A DNA stretch of 64,000 bases from Chitinophagaceae bacterium PMP191F (GTDB taxonomy: Bacteria > Bacteroidota > Bacteroidia > Chitinophagales > Chitinophagaceae). The position numbers and the translations under genes are program-made. The notes beneath the pieces were generated by a model. It did no database searches and was not told the DNA's origin. It worked only from the letters and a program-made list of their open reading frames with translations. Of the stretch, positions 7,980 to 17,380 are shown in pieces (the first letter of the stretch is position 1; every line of letters begins with the position of its first letter). The stretch covers positions 62,001 through 126,000 of the forward strand of contig LGYU01000029.1 of the NCBI GenBank assembly GCA_001302245.1, written 5' to 3'.

Positions 7980-9353
7980 ATGTATGCTGTAGTTGATATA
8001 GAGACCACCGGCGGTTATGCGTCTAATAACGACATTACTGAAGTTGCTATTGTGTTGCACGATGGTGAAAAAGTGATCAGTCGTTTTGCAACGCTTATAA
8101 AACCCCGTTTTCACATACCTCACCATATACAGGTGCTGACCGGTATAACCCCGGCCATGGTAGCCGACGCTCCATCTTTTGAAGAGGTAGCAGGTGCTAT
8201 TTACAATATGTTGCAGGGAAATGTATTTGTAGCGCATAATGTAAACTTTGATTATTCTTTCCTGAAGCATCACCTGCTGCAGGCAGGGTATGAACTGAAC
8301 TGTTCAAAGCTCTGTACCGTACGGCTTACCAGGAAGGTGTTCCCGGGGTTATCTTCTTACAGCCTGGGCAATCTTTGTCGTCATTTTGATATTGTGATAC
8401 AGAACCGTCACCGGGCAGGAGGCGATGTGGCCGCTACAGTACTGCTGCTGGAAATACTGTTGAGGAATAATGCACTGCCACATATTGAACAATTCATTAA
8501 AAGAGGTGCAAAGGAACAGTCATTACCGCCACATTTGTCAAAAGAAATTATTGAGCAATTACCTTATACTCCCGGTGTATATTATTTCCACGATCAGAAG
8601 GGAAAAATCATTTATGTAGGGAAGGCCAAGAACCTGCGTTATAGGGTGCGGAGCCATTTTTCGCACAATGGTGCAGGTAAACAGCGACAGGATTTTCTGC
8701 GGAATATCTATAATATCACTTTTCAGTCGTGCAGCACAGAACTAATGGCCTTTATACTGGAAAGCATTGAGATCAAAAGATTGTGGCCTGCTTTTAACCG
8801 CAGTCAGAAACGCGCCTCTACAGTTTACGGATTGTATATTTTTGAAGACCGGAACGGTTATATTCGGCTGGCAATTGATAAAAAGAAAAAACACCTGCAG
8901 CCGCTGTATACGTTCAACCTGCTGATGGAAGGACAGAGTATGATCAAACAACTGGTGGCACGTTTTGCATTGTGTCCTAAATTATGTTTTGTACAAACAG
9001 ATAATGATCCCTGTATTGGCCTGGTGGACGAAAGCTGTAAAGGCGCCTGTGAATCACAGGAAACTGTACATGATTACAACCTGCGGGTACATGAAGCACT
9101 TGCTTACATTCAGCACATGCTGCCAACGTTTGTGGTAATGGATGATGGCAATCACCGCGATGAGCACAGTTGTATACTAATGGAAAAAGGACGTTTTTAT
9201 GGTATGGGATATGTACCTGCCGGTTACGAAATGTCTGATCTCAATACATTGAAAACACAACTGACCCAATATCCTGAAAATGATTATATCCGTGGACTGA
9301 TCTACCAGTTTGCAGAAAGACACCCCGCCAAAAAGGTAGGACTTGCAGGATGA
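7980..9353 (+). CDS. DnaQ-like exonuclease fused to a GIY-YIG nuclease domain
   Basis: The 457-residue protein has two nuclease parts. Residues 1-165 form a DEDDh 3'-5' exonuclease of the DNA polymerase III epsilon type: ExoI motif VDIETTG, ExoII HNVNFDYSFL, and ExoIII HRAGGDVAAT carrying the catalytic His and Asp. Residues 195-275 are a GIY-YIG domain as in UvrC and Cho: PGVYYF, then IIYVGKAKNLRYRVRSHF. The remaining 180 residues contain several Cys (CPKLCFV, CIGLVDESCKGAC) that could bind metal. This fusion is known in several phyla and is thought to act in DNA repair. The gene stands alone, and its start lies about 15 bases after a near-match -7 (TAACTTTA). Confidence 0.9.
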   Translation: MYAVVDIETTGGYASNNDITEVAIVLHDGEKVISRFATLIKPRFHIPHHIQVLTGITPAMVADAPSFEEVAGAIYNMLQGNVFVAHNVNFDYSFLKHHLLQAGYELNCSKLCTVRLTRKVFPGLSSYSLGNLCRHFDIVIQNRHRAGGDVAATVLLLEILLRNNALPHIEQFIKRGAKEQSLPPHLSKEIIEQLPYTPGVYYFHDQKGKIIYVGKAKNLRYRVRSHFSHNGAGKQRQDFLRNIYNITFQSCSTELMAFILESIEIKRLWPAFNRSQKRASTVYGLYIFEDRNGYIRLAIDKKKKHLQPLYTFNLLMEGQSMIKQLVARFALCPKLCFVQTDNDPCIGLVDESCKGACESQETVHDYNLRVHEALAYIQHMLPTFVVMDDGNHRDEHSCILMEKGRFYGMGYVPAGYEMSDLNTLKTQLTQYPENDYIRGLIYQFAERHPAKKVGLAG

Positions 9354-9410
9354 TGATCTGACCTGGTATTACAGAATGTTTTTGTTCTTCATCAAACCTG
9401 TTCTGTTGTT

Positions 9411-9872
9411 TTAATATCCCGACACGGCATAATGTTTCAACGCTGTCACTTTTAAATGATTGTTGACAACATACACTTTTTTGTATTCCCGGAACTGGTT
9501 GTCTTTGTCCATAAACCCGATGATGCAGGAATATTGTTCCGGCCCTTTTTTGATAACGGGTTTGGGTTCTGTACCAAAATTGGGCAGTTTCAATGTGTCT
9601 TTACCGGTAATCTCTTCGTATTGCAATTGCATCAGGTAATGAAATGTCTTGGGCGTTTCATACAGTTTTACTGAAAAATACCAGTCATTCAGCGGGTTTT
9701 CTGTTTTTACCTTGTATTCTGCCACAGGCTCTTTGCTGACAGTTTCACGTGATAAGGGAATCTGTGCTGCAGTGCTGGTAACAGCAGGCTCATCTTTTGA
9801 GGTGGTGTTATTGTTCTGTTGTCCGCATGAGAACAGGAAAAAAGCCATGCCTGTATAAAAAGAACGCTTCAT
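9411..9872 (-). CDS. Hypothetical lipoprotein
   Basis: A 153-residue protein using the ATG at 9872. A longer reading frame begins at 9929, but only the internal Met gives a proper lipoprotein signal (MKRSFYTGMAFFLFSC, Cys at residue 16). A Gln/Asn/Thr/Ser-rich linker follows, then a compact domain with many aromatic and charged residues (DWYFSVKLYETPKTFHY). The end, from KVYVVNN to the stop, looks like the last beta strands of a small domain. I do not recognise a family. It is convergent with the exonuclease gene, 57 bases apart. Confidence 0.6.
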   Translation of the reverse strand: MKRSFYTGMAFFLFSCGQQNNNTTSKDEPAVTSTAAQIPLSRETVSKEPVAEYKVKTENPLNDWYFSVKLYETPKTFHYLMQLQYEEITGKDTLKLPNFGTEPKPVIKKGPEQYSCIIGFMDKDNQFREYKKVYVVNNHLKVTALKHYAVSGY

Positions 9873-9965
9873 ATTGCTAAGGACTTGTTTGATTTCAAAG
9901 TAACGCATAAACAGCATAAATGGTACCAAAGTGCGTACGATTTTTTATAGTGATAATAAGGTGGT

Positions 9966-9992
9966 AAGTTATAGGTTGTGGTTTATAAGTTG
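9966..9992. repeat. Dispersed intergenic repeat, copy 1
   Basis: The stretch consists of AAGTTATAGGTT, a 4-base spacer and TTTATAAGTTG. Read in reverse complement it shares AACTTATAA and ACCTATAACT with the stretch at 41482-41508. A third, looser match lies at 54758-54780. All three are outside coding sequence. The gap around it (9873-10234) otherwise holds only the 16-bp tandem repeats. Confidence 0.5.
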
Positions 9993-10175
9993 AATACAGC
10001 GGCGAACCGTGAGTGAAAACAGTTGTTAGCAGGGAGTACAATTGGAAGTTGGTAATTTACAGTGGTAAAAGGCTGCGAGCAAAATACAAGTTGCATCTTA
10101 GCGGCTTTGCGTGCAGGTTCTTCCGTACTTTTTGTCAACCATCAAGCAATCAAACCATTCAGCTATCAGTCAACC

Positions 10176-10223
10176 CATTTTCAAATTCTCACATTTTCAA
10201 ATTATTTCATTCTCAAATTCCTT
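10176..10223. repeat. Three tandem 16-bp repeats
   Basis: Three units start at 10176, 10192 and 10208, each beginning CATT(T/C)TCAAATT, with variable last bases. They end 11 bases before the ATG of the esterase gene. Three non-identical units without spacers do not make a CRISPR; they look like a minisatellite or a cluster of protein binding sites. Confidence 0.7.
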
Positions 10224-10234
10224 ATATTCAGCAT

Positions 10235-10966
10235 ATGGAAAAACACATCACTTCATGGTACAGTAATGCCCTGCAAACAGAAATGCCGGTAGCTGTATAT
10301 GGCTATTATGGCTTTGCCCTGCTGCTGATACCAACTGCTTCGGCCGATTACCTGGAATACGAGCGTTTTCAACTGATCGCTTCTTTAAGCCCCTTTATTG
10401 AAAGCGGGAAAGTGAAAGTGTTTTCCATTAACAGCATGAATCATGAAAGCTGGATGAACTATCATATCGATCCGCGGCAACGGGCTATACGGCACCAGCA
10501 ATGGAACCAGTATGTATTTGACGAGGTAATACCTTTTGTACGTTCACAAACCAGTGCTGAAACGCCCATTATCACCTGTGGTGCTTCATTTGGTGCTTTG
10601 CATAGCGCCAACCTGTTCTTTAAACGACCAGATCTGCTGAATGGTTGTATAGCCATGAGTGGGGTGTACGAGCTTACAGAATATACACGTGGTTATTTTG
10701 ATGAGGACGTATATTACAACAGTCCTATGCATTATATGCCCAATCTTACAGACCATACCATACTGGAGCAGATCCGCCGCAGCCGTCATATTCACTTACT
10801 GTCCGGCAGCGGTGCACATGAAGATCCTGAATCTGCACGTCGTTTTGCCGGCATATTGTATGGTAAGAATATCTGGTATGAGCTTGATATCTGGGGACAG
10901 GAATGGAAGCACGACTGGCCTACCTGGCAGGCGATGTTACCGCATTACCTGGGAACCCGTTTTTAG
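10235..10966 (+). CDS. Putative esterase, alpha/beta hydrolase fold
   Basis: A 243-residue cytoplasmic protein from the ATG at 10235. The frame stays open upstream to 10013, but that part runs through tandem repeats and is not protein-like. The nucleophile elbow is GASFG with Ser118; the stretch around it (ITCGASFGALHSANL) matches the putative-esterase family (esterase D type). A late Asp/His pair such as HEDPES and WKHDWPTW could complete the triad. Substrate unknown. The gene stands alone; its stop codon overlaps a short 7-bp hairpin (CAACAGG/CCTGTTG, 10967-10983) that lacks a T-tract. Confidence 0.75.
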   Translation: MEKHITSWYSNALQTEMPVAVYGYYGFALLLIPTASADYLEYERFQLIASLSPFIESGKVKVFSINSMNHESWMNYHIDPRQRAIRHQQWNQYVFDEVIPFVRSQTSAETPIITCGASFGALHSANLFFKRPDLLNGCIAMSGVYELTEYTRGYFDEDVYYNSPMHYMPNLTDHTILEQIRRSRHIHLLSGSGAHEDPESARRFAGILYGKNIWYELDIWGQEWKHDWPTWQAMLPHYLGTRF

Positions 10967-10983
10967 CAACAGGAGACCTGTTG

Positions 10984-11352
10984 ATAAGTAGCAGCAACAC
11001 ATGTTTGTATGCGTACACAATACTTTTCAACCTTCTGATTAAAAGCTGCAACTATAGTACGGAGAAAAGCAGGAAATTATTTATTGAAATGCCGTACTGC
11101 CGATGGCTGAAATACGGGGATCAACTGTATTGACGGCTTTCCGGGAAATAAAAGATTCAACGGAGTAGATAATATTTGAATGGCTGCTGTAAGTACTTTC
11201 AAAATATTCATGGTTCGGATTTCCAACAAGATAGGATAAATCCTGTATTATCAAAATAGCAGACCCGATGTTGTGAAAACTTTATGAATATTTTTTCCCT
11301 GAACCATATTTATCACAACTGGTACAAATAGTAACCAATGTACATGCATACG
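10984..11352. other. Non-coding gap between convergent genes
   Basis: About 370 bases lie between the esterase and the CHU_C-type protein, which converge here. I see no ORF with coding character, no strong terminator and no RNA gene. The composition is AT-rich near 11160-11340. Confidence 0.5.
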
Positions 11353-13380
11353 TTACCTTATCAGTACCGTAGTCCCTTTTTTGAACACCTTTTGTCCTGT
11401 ATCTCCATCGGTATAATTCAATGTCCAGGCGTATACGCCTGTTGGCTGTGCGTAGCCATTAATGGTTCCATCCCATTTTTTTGTCCAGTCTGTAGTATGA
11501 AAAACCAATTGTCCGTACCTGTTGTAAATGTTAAAGACAAGGTTTTTGGCTTTGTAGGCATTGAGAGGATAGAGGTAATCATTCTTGCCGTCATTATTGG
11601 GTGTAAAACCATTAGGTACTGCAATGAAACAGGTATATACCGATTTTACCTGGTGTTTTACAGTATCAAAACAATGCAGGTCATTTTCCACGACTAATTG
11701 TACCGTATACAGGGTAGAGCGGCCAACAGTTACCTGCGGATATTTGAATGGTGAAGGATTCTGCTGTGTGCTGACGCTGCCATTTCCGAAATTCCAGTTC
11801 CAGGATATGATCTTGCCAATGCTGCTATCGGTAAAAGCAGCAGCATCTTCCGGACACACTACTTCCGGGAAGCCAAATACAGCTTTCAGTTCATTGTCCA
11901 GTAATATCACCTGGTCGGCAGTATCTTTACATACTCCATTGGAAACGATCAGGCGGATATTCTTCGATCCGAATTTTGTGAACAGGCAGGTTGGGTTTTG
12001 TGCAGTACTACTACCTTCGTTATTAAAATTCCAGTTCCAGTTGTTTATAAAATGGTCGCCATTATGACTGAAATTTACCGTGTCTGTTTTACAACCATAC
12101 AATAGTTGGTAACTGAAATCTGCATTTACGGTATCACCAGCTATAAAGCTGATAGCTGATCCGGCTGGCGTGGCTTGGCCACATTCATCAATAATGGTAT
12201 TGCCATCATTTCCCTGCAACAGTCGTACCTGGTAAGTACCACCTGTTTGTATGGGTGCAGCCAGTTGTAAGGTAATGATCCTGGAGGGTTGTCCGTTGCC
12301 ACAGTTACCACTGGCACCTGTTATCGTTACATTAGTGGGGCCGGTTACTACAAAGTCACTGCCATTTGGAGCAATGGAACTACATAGCATAGGTTTACGG
12401 AACACCAGTTGTAATGTTTTCGGAGAACAGCCTACAGGGGTAATGCTATCAAGCGGTGTAGGTTGTATCGGTATTACGGTGAAAGTAACATGATCACCAA
12501 CCGATATGTTCCTGTTACAATTGTCGAGTAGGGTATTGTTGTCGCTGCCATTCTTTGCTGTCAATGTATATGTTCCGGGAGGTAATGCGTTGTTCATAGT
12601 CAGCACTAATGTGTCCATATCAAAACCGGTAGAGCAGGTATTACCTTTGGCCGCAATGATATTGCCTACAGCCGGCGACAGGCTGAAATCGCTGCCATCT
12701 GTGGCAAGACTACTGCATTTCATTTTTTTGTTGAGGAATACTTTTACAGTAATTCCCCCGCAACCAGCTTCTGCACCGGCCAGTTGTGGTAATTTGGGAT
12801 CAGTGATCACAGCCGTACCACCACCAAACGACAGATCATAACCACTTTGTGAATCGGTAAAGTGACTGACCAATAGCAAATACTGATGTCCCGCAATCAA
12901 TGTGGGCATGGAACTGAAAGAATTCTTATTGTCTTTGGGGTCAGAACCGCACTGAATATAATTAACGCCAAATGAGGAAGCCCCTGTTTTACCATAGGTA
13001 CCGGCCCAGTTGCCGGTTACCACCAATGATGTATTGGTAAACACTTCATCGGGATTGTGTCCTGTAATATCGTACAACATCCAGTCGTAGTCATCACCAA
13101 GATCCTTGGGTGTTATCAGGAATCCCAGGGTACCTGTAGTATAGCAGGTAAAGCTGTACCAGAAAGGGTTTTTATCCTGGTAGGCTGCCTGGGTTGAATT
13201 ACAACCGGGAACAACCAGGTTATGGCTGCTGCATATTGGTACATTGGCCTGGTTGAAGGTGGACGTACCGCAAACAGGGAAAGCTGTAGATGGGGTTTGC
13301 CCCAGCGTTGTACAGCTTTGTGCATTGATATGTAATGTTGATAATACCAGCAGCAATAACCCTATTATTCTCATCAGCAT
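11353..13380 (-). CDS. Secreted PKD protein with type B T9SS sorting domain
   Basis: About 675 residues. The ATG at 13380 gives a tidy signal peptide (MLMRIIGLLLLVLSTLHINA); 13407 is also possible. The N-terminal 200 residues are Cys-containing and of unknown fold (SCTTLGQTPSTAFPVCGTS). Two immunoglobulin-like stretches each hold repeated Ser/Asp patterns (PNGSDFVVTGP). Two PKD domains follow (INNWNWNFNNEGSSTAQNP and ISWNWNFGNGSVSTQQNP). The last 85 residues are a gliding-motility-type C-terminal domain (CHU_C): VPNGFTPNNDGKND at its start and YNRYGQLVF within. Such proteins are exported by type IX secretion and stay on the surface. It lies 126 bases downstream of the M43-like protease on the same strand and may share its regulation. 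Confidence 0.88.
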   Translation of the reverse strand: MLMRIIGLLLLVLSTLHINAQSCTTLGQTPSTAFPVCGTSTFNQANVPICSSHNLVVPGCNSTQAAYQDKNPFWYSFTCYTTGTLGFLITPKDLGDDYDWMLYDITGHNPDEVFTNTSLVVTGNWAGTYGKTGASSFGVNYIQCGSDPKDNKNSFSSMPTLIAGHQYLLLVSHFTDSQSGYDLSFGGGTAVITDPKLPQLAGAEAGCGGITVKVFLNKKMKCSSLATDGSDFSLSPAVGNIIAAKGNTCSTGFDMDTLVLTMNNALPPGTYTLTAKNGSDNNTLLDNCNRNISVGDHVTFTVIPIQPTPLDSITPVGCSPKTLQLVFRKPMLCSSIAPNGSDFVVTGPTNVTITGASGNCGNGQPSRIITLQLAAPIQTGGTYQVRLLQGNDGNTIIDECGQATPAGSAISFIAGDTVNADFSYQLLYGCKTDTVNFSHNGDHFINNWNWNFNNEGSSTAQNPTCLFTKFGSKNIRLIVSNGVCKDTADQVILLDNELKAVFGFPEVVCPEDAAAFTDSSIGKIISWNWNFGNGSVSTQQNPSPFKYPQVTVGRSTLYTVQLVVENDLHCFDTVKHQVKSVYTCFIAVPNGFTPNNDGKNDYLYPLNAYKAKNLVFNIYNRYGQLVFHTTDWTKKWDGTINGYAQPTGVYAWTLNYTDGDTGQKVFKKGTTVLIR

Positions 13381-13506
13381 ACGTGTATTGACCCGTAAAA
13401 ATAACATATCGTTGCAGATGACAAAAAATCATGCTGCCCGGGTGTCAACACTTAACATCTGTACAACATGCAGAAGCCGGCCTCTTTGCAAGGGCCGGTA
13501 TGCACA

Positions 13507-16500
13507 CTACAACTTAATGATCTTCTGACGGTAAACCGTATTGACAATTTTTACCTCCAGTATATAATTGCCTTGTTGTATACCACTGATATTCAACGGC
13601 ACGCTGGTATTGTGTTGCTGCCATTGCTTTACCAATTGCCCGCTGATGGTGTATAGTGAAATGTTGTTGGCAATCGTAGTATAACCGGTATGCAGGTACA
13701 ACTGGTTGCCGGCGGGATTAGGGGTTACTGCAAATGTTGCTGAACTGGCTTTATTGAGGGTTATTATACGGGAATAACTGGTTGTATTATCTATATCTTT
13801 TTGCTGTAAACGGTAGTACAGGATATTACCGGCTATTGTACCCGCCTGCTTATCGTTGTAGGTATATTGTTGCGTAATAGCAGAATTGCCCTGTGCAGGT
13901 ACGGCAGTAAGTGGTGTAAAATGTAATCCGTCTGTACTCCGTTCGGGAATAAACCAGGCACTATTGGTTTCCTGCGTTGTCTGCCAGTTCAGTATTGCAT
14001 CCTTTCCGTCCATATGACCGGTGAAGTTCAGTAATGTTACAGGCAATGCCGCAGATACCATGCCGGCACCAAATCCTGAAAACCCGGTATTGAAAGTGTA
14101 TGTGAGCGCGTAGTTGTCGCCCAGTGTGCTTCTTACCGGTATTGCTGCCTGCGGTGTACCTGCTCCATTGGGATTGGCTGGCGTGGAAGCAGATATTTGT
14201 CCCGGTACTTTTACCAGTTCTATACTATTAAAAGATTGCCCGGTGGCTGTTTGCCATCCGGCAACTTCCTGTTGTGTATAGTACAGGGTCAGTTCGTATT
14301 GTCCTGCCGGGTTATTGGTAGCCGGCAATACCCGGAATGTTTTGCTCATCAGGTAATGCGCTGCATTGTTATCACGAAATGCAACTGCACCGGTACCACT
14401 GCGATCAATTACAACCTGTGTACAACCATAATTGAAGGAGGTAAGATTTTTGACCCTTGCCAGTAAAGTACTGTTTGTCTGATCATAGAAATAAATGTCT
14501 GCATAGGGCCCCAGGTATTCACTGCGTGAGCTGTTGAGCGTTGTTTGTACCTGTGTACCGGCATCATGCCGTGTAAAGCTGATAACAGGTTTGTAATTAT
14601 TATTGTAATAAGTATATGAGCTGCCGAAAGCAGTTGCACAATTGTTGAACAGGTAAACAAAAGAAGCATTGGTGGCCGAATAATCATCAGAATAAAAAGA
14701 CACCTCATCATCTGCGGCATCTACAGTACCGGCATTGTCAAAACAAAGATTTACAACAATGTTTGAAGTCCCATCCCAGATAAGGGGTGTGGAGAAATTG
14801 AATGTATTGGCGCCATTCACCGTAGTATAATTGGCTGAATATACTGTTGTGAGTGATGCGTCACTTACCGGTGCTCCTGTATGGTTTACATAATCGGTAA
14901 TAAATGACTGGGTTGTTTGTCCTGCTTTAATAGTAAATCCTTTGTATACAAAAGCGGCATTACTGTGTTTGGTAATATTGAATGATAGTGCTGTAATGCT
15001 GCCCGCTTTCAGACCGGCAGCCGCCAGTTCACCGGCTTTGTAAATGAACTGTGATTTATACTGGTACGAACGTGCTGTGAAAGGAACTGTTGCTGTAAAA
15101 TTGTAAGTTCCGTTCAACTGGTGCGTATTATCCGATGCCCCATAAGGTGCAGTATCATTATCATAAATGGTAATGGTTTCTACAGGTCTTCCATCACCAG
15201 CTACAGCATTGCCACCACCATTGTTTACACTCATGCTTAATATGATCGTTTCTGCAGGTTCTACAATGGCATCATCATAGATCCTGATGATAAAAGATCT
15301 TGGATCGTGTGCCCCGGCAGGGAAAGAGATTGTTTTACCAGGACTGGTAAAACTGCCTGTAGTGGTAATATCATAATCCACACCTTCCTGTGCTGTACCA
15401 CCTGTAAGCAGGGTGACTGTTGCTGCTGCGCCGGGATTGCTGCCGATCAGTACGTTGAAAGTGTAATCTTTATAACCCCGTATGCAACCGCCGCTGGTAA
15501 TGGTAGCAGCGGTCTGTTCAGTTACCTGGAACTCTGTCCATTCAAAATTGATCTTTGGCGGACAAACTGTACCTGCGCCTGGATCAATATCGCCGGATGA
15601 GTTGATCTGTCCCAGGCGATACATATTATTGGCACCGGCCAGCATACGTGTTTTTTGTCCTGCTGTAAATAACCTGGGGTTGATCACATAGCTCATGATA
15701 TTGTGTTCTGTTGCTATGGTATAGGGAGTGCCGGTACAGGCATTGGTATTGCCTGTTCTTTCAGGATTTGCAAAGTTGGGATTGGTTACCGGATCCGTAT
15801 CGCTGATCATATCACCATCTGTAGCAGGATTGGCATTGGGTGGACAAGTGGTTCCATTGGAACCTTCAAACGGATGGTACAAGGTAAAGACATGACCCAT
15901 TTCATGTGGTAATACGGTGCTGCCGGGATACAGATCGCGGGCACGGATCACCACACCATCAATGGTGGGATCGAATGGAAAGTATGCATAACCTCCGGTA
16001 CCTCCACCGTATTGTCCATCGTTGTCATCAATTTTATTGACGATCCAGATATTGCAGTATTTTGTGGGATCCCAGCGGATGAAATTTTTCAATGTTACAT
16101 CCGGTGTGCCGTTGGTGTTATTCAGGTTTACGCCATGTGCTACATAGCCGGGCAATGAAGAGCCATTGATATGATTGATACCATTGGTAGGATTACAATT
16201 AGGATCGCGTTTGGCCAGTTCAAACTGTATACCAATAGCGCCTACGCTTTCACCATTCTGCCCGGCATCGGTACCATTGTATACCCGGTTCAGATAATCT
16301 ACCATAGAGCTTACCTGTGTATCTGTAGGATTGTATACACTGCCCAGTGAATCGCCGGTATGTACAATATGGAATACAACAGGCATAATGTATGTGCCGC
16401 CCGAGATCCTGGCACCGGATGCCTGGGCAAATGCACGCGCCTGTACTTCGTATTGCTGTACTGCTTTTTTGTACCGATCATTTGTCTGCATCATTTTATT

Positions 16501-16599
16501 GTGCAGTATTTCAAAACCACAGTTATTATGCTGTGCATGTAAAGTCTGGGCAATACAAACAGCGCATATAACACCGGATAATAACATGGACAGTCTCAT
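13507..16599 (-). CDS. Secreted M43-like zinc metalloprotease, type A T9SS sorting
   Basis: 1030 residues with a signal peptide (residues 1-22). The zinc motif is HEMGHVFTLYH at about residue 232, the HExxHxxxxxH pattern of metzincins of the cytophagalysin/pappalysin type (M43), though the usual Gly before Leu is Thr here. A Met-turn follows (HNIMSYVINPR). A Calx-beta domain (about residues 370-460; GVDYDITTTG, IYDDAIVEPAETI) comes next, then a beta-rich region and a fibronectin-like module (ILNWQTTQETNSAWF). The C-terminal 75 residues are a type A sorting domain (VTPNPAGNQLYLH ... GNYILEV). It is probably a surface or secreted protease. It is 144 bases downstream of the LuxR-type regulator gene. 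Confidence 0.9.
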   Translation of the reverse strand: MRLSMLLSGVICAVCIAQTLHAQHNNCGFEILHNKMMQTNDRYKKAVQQYEVQARAFAQASGARISGGTYIMPVVFHIVHTGDSLGSVYNPTDTQVSSMVDYLNRVYNGTDAGQNGESVGAIGIQFELAKRDPNCNPTNGINHINGSSLPGYVAHGVNLNNTNGTPDVTLKNFIRWDPTKYCNIWIVNKIDDNDGQYGGGTGGYAYFPFDPTIDGVVIRARDLYPGSTVLPHEMGHVFTLYHPFEGSNGTTCPPNANPATDGDMISDTDPVTNPNFANPERTGNTNACTGTPYTIATEHNIMSYVINPRLFTAGQKTRMLAGANNMYRLGQINSSGDIDPGAGTVCPPKINFEWTEFQVTEQTAATITSGGCIRGYKDYTFNVLIGSNPGAAATVTLLTGGTAQEGVDYDITTTGSFTSPGKTISFPAGAHDPRSFIIRIYDDAIVEPAETIILSMSVNNGGGNAVAGDGRPVETITIYDNDTAPYGASDNTHQLNGTYNFTATVPFTARSYQYKSQFIYKAGELAAAGLKAGSITALSFNITKHSNAAFVYKGFTIKAGQTTQSFITDYVNHTGAPVSDASLTTVYSANYTTVNGANTFNFSTPLIWDGTSNIVVNLCFDNAGTVDAADDEVSFYSDDYSATNASFVYLFNNCATAFGSSYTYYNNNYKPVISFTRHDAGTQVQTTLNSSRSEYLGPYADIYFYDQTNSTLLARVKNLTSFNYGCTQVVIDRSGTGAVAFRDNNAAHYLMSKTFRVLPATNNPAGQYELTLYYTQQEVAGWQTATGQSFNSIELVKVPGQISASTPANPNGAGTPQAAIPVRSTLGDNYALTYTFNTGFSGFGAGMVSAALPVTLLNFTGHMDGKDAILNWQTTQETNSAWFIPERSTDGLHFTPLTAVPAQGNSAITQQYTYNDKQAGTIAGNILYYRLQQKDIDNTTSYSRIITLNKASSATFAVTPNPAGNQLYLHTGYTTIANNISLYTISGQLVKQWQQHNTSVPLNISGIQQGNYILEVKIVNTVYRQKIIKL

Positions 16600-16743
16600 A
16601 GCAGGAAAATTAAGCGGGGAATGGTACCGCGAATTTCCGCAGGTAGCAGGGGACGAAAAATACCTAGTGTTAACTATATTTTATGGAGCGGTACAAACGG
16701 CATGCAGAAGCTGGCGGTGTGTATTAACAAACAACAGGAAATG

Positions 16744-17376
16744 TCAGATAATACCTTGTTCTTTGGCAAAATTCAGAAGTGCCACGGGGGTGTAAATATC
16801 CAGTTTGCGACAGATATTGCGACGATGTGCATTGATGGTAAACTCGCTTACAAACAACTGGTTGCTGATCTCTTTGCTGGTAAGCCCCCGGGCAATCATG
16901 CGGATAATCTCTGTTTCCCGTTTGGTGATCTTGTATTTCCGGGTAAAATTATCGGACAGCGGGGCAGGAGAGATGGTTCCGGTGCTGCCTTCTTCTTCAA
17001 ACCATTTTTTACCAGCTGCTACTGCCATTACAGCTTCTTTAATGGTACCGGAATGACTGGTTTTAAGCAAATACCCGTCTGCGTCGTATTTCCTGATCTC
17101 ACGTATCATTTTGGGTTGATTATAACTGGTGAATACAATCACTTTTATATGCGGAAATGTTTTTTTGACCGTTTGTAAAAATGCAATACCATCAAAATGC
17201 GGCATATTCAGATCCAGCAGCAACAGGTCAACAACTGTATGCTGCAGACAATCCTGCAACTGCCGTCCGTTCTCTACAGGTTTCAGCAATTGTACATTAC
17301 TGATCTCTTCCAGTACACGGGATACGCCGTCTACCAGCATCGGATGATCATCAGCTATCAGTAAACGCAGTGACAT
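16744..17376 (-). CDS. LuxR/NarL-type response regulator
   Basis: 210 residues: a receiver domain (IADDHPM at the acidic pocket, phospho-acceptor Asp in LLLLDLNMP near residue 55, FTSYN and Lys in GYLLKTS) and a C-terminal LuxR-type helix-turn-helix (KRETEIIRMIARGLTSKEI ... INAHRRNICRKL). It is the partner of the TPR sensor kinase whose stop is only 4 bases upstream. Possible targets, inferred from position only, are the secreted protease and PKD protein just downstream. Confidence 0.95.
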   Translation of the reverse strand: MSLRLLIADDHPMLVDGVSRVLEEISNVQLLKPVENGRQLQDCLQHTVVDLLLLDLNMPHFDGIAFLQTVKKTFPHIKVIVFTSYNQPKMIREIRKYDADGYLLKTSHSGTIKEAVMAVAAGKKWFEEEGSTGTISPAPLSDNFTRKYKITKRETEIIRMIARGLTSKEISNQLFVSEFTINAHRRNICRKLDIYTPVALLNFAKEQGII

Positions 17377-17380
17377 TACA

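Noticed and set aside
10176-10223. CRISPR-like short repeats
   Set aside because: Three degenerate 16-bp units with no spacers and no cas genes.
10967-10983. 7-bp hairpin after the esterase as a terminator
   Set aside because: It has a 3-base loop and no T-tract, so termination is doubtful.
13477-13498. CCGGCC/GGCCGG hairpin after the M43-like protease as a terminator
   Set aside because: Only 6 bp and no T-tract on the minus strand.
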